Source: Treponema bryantii
GTDB lineage: Bacteria; Spirochaetota; Spirochaetia; Treponematales; Treponemataceae
Length of the DNA: 64,000 nt
Direction: 5' to 3'
Assembly (NCBI GenBank): GCA_015061465.1
Contig: SUWN01000002.1
Span: 1 to 64,000, forward strand
Position 1 is the stretch's first letter. The number at the start of each line of letters is the position of its first letter. The notes beneath the pieces were generated by a model that was not told where the DNA came from, did not search any database, and saw only the letters and a list, made by a program, of their open reading frames with translations. A program made the translations under genes and the position numbers. This document shows, in pieces, positions 58,683 to 64,000 of this stretch.

Positions 58683-58860
58683 TATAATTCTCCAAAAAAT
58701 TTATTCAAATAAATACGCGGTACACACATATCAAAAATATATACAAGCGTCTTAATATATTAATGAAAATATTATATTTTGACAAGCAATCTTTTTAAGA
58801 AATAAAGATTTTATAAAATATTACTTGTTTTTTTTTCTTTCAAATTATAAACTTTACAAT

Positions 58861-59247
58861 ATGAAAAAGATTATTTTTATTTCGGCAATATTTTTAACAT
58901 TAAATTTAATATCATGTAAAACAGTAAAAGAAATTCCTCAAGACCTAACAATTGCTCAATTAATTCAAAAAGGTCAAGACGCTTATGGAATTGCAAATTA
59001 TGAAGAAGCAGAAACTTATTATTTAACTGCAATCGAACGATTTGGTGACAACACAAACAATTATATAGAAGTAAAATACGAATTGGGGCACTTGTATCTA
59101 AAAACAAAAAATTATGATAAAGCTCATGCTGCATTTACAGAAATTTTAGAATTGTATGATTATGCTTCTACAGGAATGCTTCCTCCTGAATATAAAAAAC
59201 TTGCTCAAATCGGTTTATCAAAAATCCCAGAAAATAAAACAAATTAA
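58861..59247 (+). CDS. TPR lipoprotein
   Basis: Lipobox LISC; TPR-like GIANYEEAETYYLTAIERF; start at MKKIIFIS. Confidence 0.75.
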   Translation: MKKIIFISAIFLTLNLISCKTVKEIPQDLTIAQLIQKGQDAYGIANYEEAETYYLTAIERFGDNTNNYIEVKYELGHLYLKTKNYDKAHAAFTEILELYDYASTGMLPPEYKKLAQIGLSKIPENKTN

Positions 59248-60446
59248 TCTTTTGGTAAAAGGATTGCATTTATTTTTATTTTTTTTGCATCAGCAAGTGA
59301 TTGCACATATTCTTTAGAATATTTTCCAGATTTTCTTGGAGTTGGATGAGGTTCTGCATCTCCAATTAAAATGATTCTTTTAAAAGAAGTAGTTCTCCAA
59401 TTGTAAAATTCACTTGCTGCAAACATCGCTTCATAAACAGCTTCCGGAGTATCACCACCTTCTAAACCATATATTCTAATTGAATTTAAATTTTTAGAGA
59501 ATGTTGTGATATTGGAAGTAAATCCAAACATTTTTACAGGCAAACCTTTATAATCAAAATTATCTGAATAATCACGATAAAATAACAAACCAATTCTTAC
59601 ATCTGGCGCAGAAGCAAAAATTTCTTCTAAAGCAGGCATTAAATCGGTTTTTAGTTTTTCAATGTCATTTTTCATACTTCCTGTTGCATCTATTGCAAAA
59701 ACAACATCTAAATTATTCTTATCTTTTTCTTGTTCTAAAATTTTTTTTATATCTTCAATAATTGTTTCTGGTCCTTTGGAATAAATTACATTTTCTGACA
59801 CTTCTTTAAATTTTTCACTAGCAAATGGGTTATATTCATCAGTCAAAACAAATTCTGGCTCTTTTTTAGGAAGTTTACGAGTTTCCAAATCAAACATAAA
59901 TGGATTATCCATAAAATTTCCTGAATAATCTGCATATGGTTTTTCAAAAGTTCTGATATTTATAAAAGTTCCTTTGCCGATTTGGATTTCACCATTTCTA
60001 GACCATTCATAGCCATAAATAATTGTACTTGGAATATAAAAATGAAATGCGGCACCAAAATCTTCCAAATATTCCACAGAGGAATCTACCAAACTATATT
60101 TTGCACCTTCTGAAACAAGTGGCTTTCCATCAAGGTACCTAACCTCATCACCATTAATTGGATTATATTCTTTTGTACGGTAAGCATAATTATCAGCTTT
60201 TCCATTCGGGTCTTTTGTAGTTTCTGTTAACAAAACTGACATAATTCTTGGTAATTTCTTTATATAAAGATGATAACCAATTATTTCTGAATCTTTTGTT
60301 TCTGTTTGAATTTTAATATCTTCTATTGCTATTCTCAAATTTTCCTGTTCTTGTGTATATAAAATCTTTTGTCCTTCTGCAGTTTGTGCAAAAACAAAAG
60401 TAGAACTCAAAAAAAATGTTAATAATATTTTAAAAATCTGTTTCAT
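59244..60446 (-). CDS. Secreted VWA-domain protein
   Basis: Signal peptide; MIDAS-like VVFAIDATGSMKNDI. Confidence 0.8.
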   Translation of the reverse strand: MKQIFKILLTFFLSSTFVFAQTAEGQKILYTQEQENLRIAIEDIKIQTETKDSEIIGYHLYIKKLPRIMSVLLTETTKDPNGKADNYAYRTKEYNPINGDEVRYLDGKPLVSEGAKYSLVDSSVEYLEDFGAAFHFYIPSTIIYGYEWSRNGEIQIGKGTFINIRTFEKPYADYSGNFMDNPFMFDLETRKLPKKEPEFVLTDEYNPFASEKFKEVSENVIYSKGPETIIEDIKKILEQEKDKNNLDVVFAIDATGSMKNDIEKLKTDLMPALEEIFASAPDVRIGLLFYRDYSDNFDYKGLPVKMFGFTSNITTFSKNLNSIRIYGLEGGDTPEAVYEAMFAASEFYNWRTTSFKRIILIGDAEPHPTPRKSGKYSKEYVQSLADAKKIKINAILLPKD

Positions 60447-60508
60447 ATCTAACATTATCGGACAAAATTCTATTTCTATTAATTTATAAAATATGATAGA
60501 ATAAAAAA

Positions 60509-60958
60509 ATGCTTAAAAGAATTATTTATTTTGCTTGTATTTTTGTTATTTTTATAAATGTAAGTTGTGCATCAAAAACTTATGCTTCAAACTCTGAACA
60601 AATAGAAAAAAGTTCAGAAATTCTCACAGAAGAATCTAAAGAAAAAGAAGAAATTATTTTAATGTTTGATGATTGGAAATATAAAGGTTTTAATAACGAA
60701 TATCCTCTTTGGGCTGAATTTGCCATAAAAAATGATATTTCCAATTTGCAGAAAGTTTTAAATATCACTTCTGAAAACAACATAAACATAATTATCTATT
60801 CTGGAACAAATATTGACCAGTTGATTCATAAATTGGGAAATGAATTATCAAATGAATCTGAATTAATTCAAACTTGGGTTCACATCAATCCACAAATTAA
60901 TTGTAATTATAATGATTACGTTGCAATAAAAATTATTTTAACAAACGAGGTAAATTAA
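60509..60958 (+). CDS. Hypothetical lipoprotein
   Basis: Signal peptide with FINVSCAS lipobox. Confidence 0.6.
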   Translation: MLKRIIYFACIFVIFINVSCASKTYASNSEQIEKSSEILTEESKEKEEIILMFDDWKYKGFNNEYPLWAEFAIKNDISNLQKVLNITSENNINIIIYSGTNIDQLIHKLGNELSNESELIQTWVHINPQINCNYNDYVAIKIILTNEVN

Positions 60959-61921
60959 ATGAAAGTTTTAGTTATTGGTGGCGCTGGATACATTGGAAGT
61001 CACGTTGTAAAAGCAATGATGAAAGCTGGACACAAAGTTACAGTTTTTGACAATCTTTCTAGCGGATTAAGATGCAATTTATTTAAAGAAAACGACTTTA
61101 TTCATGGAAATATTTTGATTCAATCTGAAATTGAAGCTGCTTTTGAAAAAGGATTTGACGCATTCGTTCATCTTGCAGCTTTTAAAGCAGTTGGTGAATC
61201 TATGGAAAATCCAGAAAAATATTCTGTAAATAATATCACAGGAACTTTAAACATTATGAATGCAGCTGTTAAATTCGGTTGTAAAAAAATGATTTTCAGT
61301 TCGTCAGCAGCAGTTTTTGGAGCTCCACAATATTTACCAATTGACGAAAACCATCCAAAAAATCCAGAAAGTTATTACGGATTTACAAAATTAGAAATTG
61401 AACGCTTTATGGCTTGGTACGACCAATTAAAAGGATTAAAATTTGCCGCTTTAAGATATTTTAACGCAGCGGGTTACGATCCTGACGGAGAAATCAGAGG
61501 ATTGGAACGTTCACCACAAAATCTTTTACCTAGAATTATGGAAGTTGCTTGCGGAATGCGTGATGAATTAAAAGTTTTTGGAACAGATTACGATACACGC
61601 GACGGAACATGTATTAGAGATTATGTTCACGTAACTGATTTAGCAAATGCACACGTTTTGGCATTGGAATATATTGCAAAAAACAACGAAAGTTTGACAG
61701 TAAATCTTGGAACAGAAAAAGGAACTACTGTAAAAGAATTGCTCGATGCTTCACGTCGCATTTCAGGCAAAGCAATTCCTTCTGAAGATGTTGAACGTCG
61801 TCCAGGCGACCCAGCTTGTTTGTACGCAACAAGTAAACATGCAAAAGAACTTTTAGGCTGGGAACCAAAATTCAGCGATGTTGATACATTAGTAAAAACA
61901 ACTTGGGAAGTTTACAAATAA
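60959..61921 (+). CDS. galE: UDP-glucose 4-epimerase
   Basis: VIGGAGYIGSHVVKAM, SSSAAVFGAP, YYGFTKLEIE, NLGTEKGTTVKEL. Confidence 0.94.
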   Translation: MKVLVIGGAGYIGSHVVKAMMKAGHKVTVFDNLSSGLRCNLFKENDFIHGNILIQSEIEAAFEKGFDAFVHLAAFKAVGESMENPEKYSVNNITGTLNIMNAAVKFGCKKMIFSSSAAVFGAPQYLPIDENHPKNPESYYGFTKLEIERFMAWYDQLKGLKFAALRYFNAAGYDPDGEIRGLERSPQNLLPRIMEVACGMRDELKVFGTDYDTRDGTCIRDYVHVTDLANAHVLALEYIAKNNESLTVNLGTEKGTTVKELLDASRRISGKAIPSEDVERRPGDPACLYATSKHAKELLGWEPKFSDVDTLVKTTWEVYK

Positions 61922-61943
61922 TTTTTTAACGGAATACGAAAAT

Positions 61944-63161
61944 ATGGAAAAAATAAAATCATTTTTAAATAATCAAAAATCTCAGATGATTGAATTACAA
62001 CAAATTTTAACAGCGATTCCTGCAATTTCACCAGAAAACGGAGGAATTGGAGAATCTGAAAAATGTGCAGCACTAGAAAAATGGCTTAAAGAAAATGGAT
62101 TTTCTGATATTCAAAAATTTTCTGCTCCAGATTCTCGTGTTCCGTCTAAAGAAAGACCAAGTTTAGTTGTAACAATTCCTGGTCAGAAGGATGATTACAG
62201 AATTTGGGTTATGGCTCACATGGACGTTGTTCCTACAGGAGAATTAAGCCTTTGGGAAACAGAACCTTTTGCAATGGTAGAAAAAGACGGAAAACTTTTT
62301 GGTCGCGGGGTTGAAGATAACCAACAAGGTTTAGTTTCATCTGTTTTTGCTTCACTTTATTACGTAAAAAACAATATAACTCCACTTCACACAATAAAAT
62401 TGCTTTTTGTTGCTGACGAAGAATGCGGAAGCGAATACGGAATTGTTTATTTGATGAAAAACTTTGATTTATTCAAAAAAACAGATTGCGTTGTAATTCC
62501 TGACGGTGGTGACCCAAAAGGTGAAACAATTGAAATTGCAGAAAAAAATCTTCTTTGGCTCAAACTTCACGTAATGGGAAAACAAACTCACGGTTCGCGC
62601 CCAGACAGTGGAAACAATGCTTGTCTTGCTGCAAACGATTTGTCTTTACGTTTGAATAAATTAGAATCATATTTTAATAAAAAAGACGATTTATTCCAGC
62701 CAAATTATTCTACATTCCAACCTACACTCAGACAAAAAAACGTTGATAGCATAAACATTATTCCTGGTGACGATGTTTTTTGCATGGACTGTAGAATCTT
62801 ACCTTGCTACAGCCTAAAAGAAGTAATTGCAAAAGTTGAAGAAGTTTGTAAAGAAATCGAAAAAGATTACGGTGTGAAAGTGGAATACACAATTCCGCAA
62901 AAATCAGAAAGCCCCGCAACTTCTCAAGATGCACAGATTGTAAAAAAACTAAGTCAAGCAATTTACAAAACACGCGGAATTAATGCAAAAACAATTGGAA
63001 TTGGTGGCGGAACAGTTGGTGCAGAACTAAGACGCGAAGGAATTGAAGCAGCTGTTTGGAGCACATTGGAAGATATGGCGCACCAACCAAATGAATATTG
63101 TGTTATTCAAAATATGATTGATGACGCCATCACTTTAGCAGTTTTATTTAACGAAGAATAA
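61944..63161 (+). CDS. M20-family metallopeptidase
   Basis: VMAHMDVVPTGE, FGRGVEDNQQGLVSS, FVADEECGSEYG. Confidence 0.9.
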   Translation: MEKIKSFLNNQKSQMIELQQILTAIPAISPENGGIGESEKCAALEKWLKENGFSDIQKFSAPDSRVPSKERPSLVVTIPGQKDDYRIWVMAHMDVVPTGELSLWETEPFAMVEKDGKLFGRGVEDNQQGLVSSVFASLYYVKNNITPLHTIKLLFVADEECGSEYGIVYLMKNFDLFKKTDCVVIPDGGDPKGETIEIAEKNLLWLKLHVMGKQTHGSRPDSGNNACLAANDLSLRLNKLESYFNKKDDLFQPNYSTFQPTLRQKNVDSINIIPGDDVFCMDCRILPCYSLKEVIAKVEEVCKEIEKDYGVKVEYTIPQKSESPATSQDAQIVKKLSQAIYKTRGINAKTIGIGGGTVGAELRREGIEAAVWSTLEDMAHQPNEYCVIQNMIDDAITLAVLFNEE

Positions 63162-63163
63162 AA

Positions 63164-64000
63164 CTAGCGAATCTTAAATATGATTCCCACGATAGCACAA
63201 GTGATTAATAATTGCATAATTACAAATTTTATTAATACTTGTGTTGGAGACCAGTTTCGGTTTACGCGCATATGGTCGTGAAGTGGGAATCTGATTTTTT
63301 CAAAAACTTTAATCTTAAAAAATCTAAGCAAGAAAACTTTTATAAGTCCCATTCCACCGTTTACAAAAATAATAGAAGATGTGGCAAAAATTAAAAATGG
63401 ATTTCCACTTACCATAACACAACTTCCAAGGAAAAATCCTAACGCGCGACTTCCAGCGTCACCCATCAAACATTTACTTGGAAAAGCATTATGCCATAAA
63501 TACCCCATTAACACGCCAGACAAAGCAAAAAGCATTACAGCCCATTGAGCACCTTCTTTAAAATGAGGAACAAGCAAGTACAAAGAAATATCTTTATGTC
63601 CTAAAATAAAATAAAAAATTGCTCCCAAAGTGATTAATCCAATCAAAACTAAAGAAGCAGAAAGCCCATCAACCCCATCTGTACAGTTTGTTGTATTAAT
63701 AGAGGCCCATAACATTATTGTACAAATAATTACGAACACAACAGGATTAACAATAATTTCACTAGAAACAAAAGGAAGCCAAAAACGAACGTTACCATCC
63801 GCAGAAAGATTTTTTAATCCATATAAAAGAACAAAAGAAGCTGCCACACTAATTACTAAATCTAAAGCTCCTTTTAAGTATTCACCCCAACTAGAAACAC
63901 TTTTATCATCTAAAAAACCAGTGAGCATTGTTACCCAAGTTAACAGAAGAATTAACGCTCTATTTAAGTTCATTGGAACAATTAAAAAACAAAGAATTAC
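63164..64000 (-). CDS. mraY: MraY-like glycosyl-1-phosphate transferase (5' end beyond window)
   Basis: LTGFLDDKSV, NTTNCTDGVDGLSASLVLI, GDAGSRALGFFLG, FPLHDHMRVNRNWSPTQV; reading frame stays open to the window edge. Confidence 0.8.
   Translation of the reverse strand, partial: VILCFLIVPMNLNRALILLLTWVTMLTGFLDDKSVSSWGEYLKGALDLVISVAASFVLLYGLKNLSADGNVRFWLPFVSSEIIVNPVVFVIICTIMLWASINTTNCTDGVDGLSASLVLIGLITLGAIFYFILGHKDISLYLLVPHFKEGAQWAVMLFALSGVLMGYLWHNAFPSKCLMGDAGSRALGFFLGSCVMVSGNPFLIFATSSIIFVNGGMGLIKVFLLRFFKIKVFEKIRFPLHDHMRVNRNWSPTQVLIKFVIMQLLITCAIVGIIFKIR

Noticed and set aside
1-64000. tRNA, rRNA, tmRNA, SRP RNA or RNase P genes
   Set aside because: No convincing candidate seen by eye in the intergenic regions.

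Overview
The window is an AT-rich spirochaete chromosome segment. I infer Treponema-like from the tandem FlaA-like flagellar sheath genes and the gene content. It is almost entirely coding. Main blocks: glycogen metabolism (glgP, debranching enzyme); era; HD-GYP; ychF; mrp; GH95; the rplU-rpmA-obg-nadD-yqeK-LCP-rsfS operon; M18 peptidase, CDF transporter and NUC1 nuclease; gatCA; two GH43 enzymes; acyl-CoA ligase; hslVU; xer, topA, dprA, xer; a pared-down division cluster (ftsZ-ftsA-ftsQ-ftsW-murF-ftsL-rsmH-mraZ); FlaA-like pair; guaB; a beta-barrel OMP; an IS110-family element; degP/htrA, map, DnaJ, secG; galE; M20 peptidase; and a MraY-like gene cut by the window edge. The most unusual material is non-coding. 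(1) A homogeneous array of ten 92-bp units with an internal perfect hairpin (24249-25184). (2) A ~570-bp strongly structured element (33327-33895) bounded by 24-bp inverted ends; one end sequence recurs exactly at window position 2-25. It carries a three-way-junction fold and a hairpin module related to the 92-bp array. (3) An IS110 element that appears to sit in the apical loop of a leader hairpin and has a long 5' non-coding end that is a bridge-RNA candidate. (4) A recurrent hairpin/U-tract/SD leader layout, several apparently leaderless promoters, and a four-box MraZ operator. All calls come from reading the sequence and the supplied ORFs; no searches or folding programs were run.
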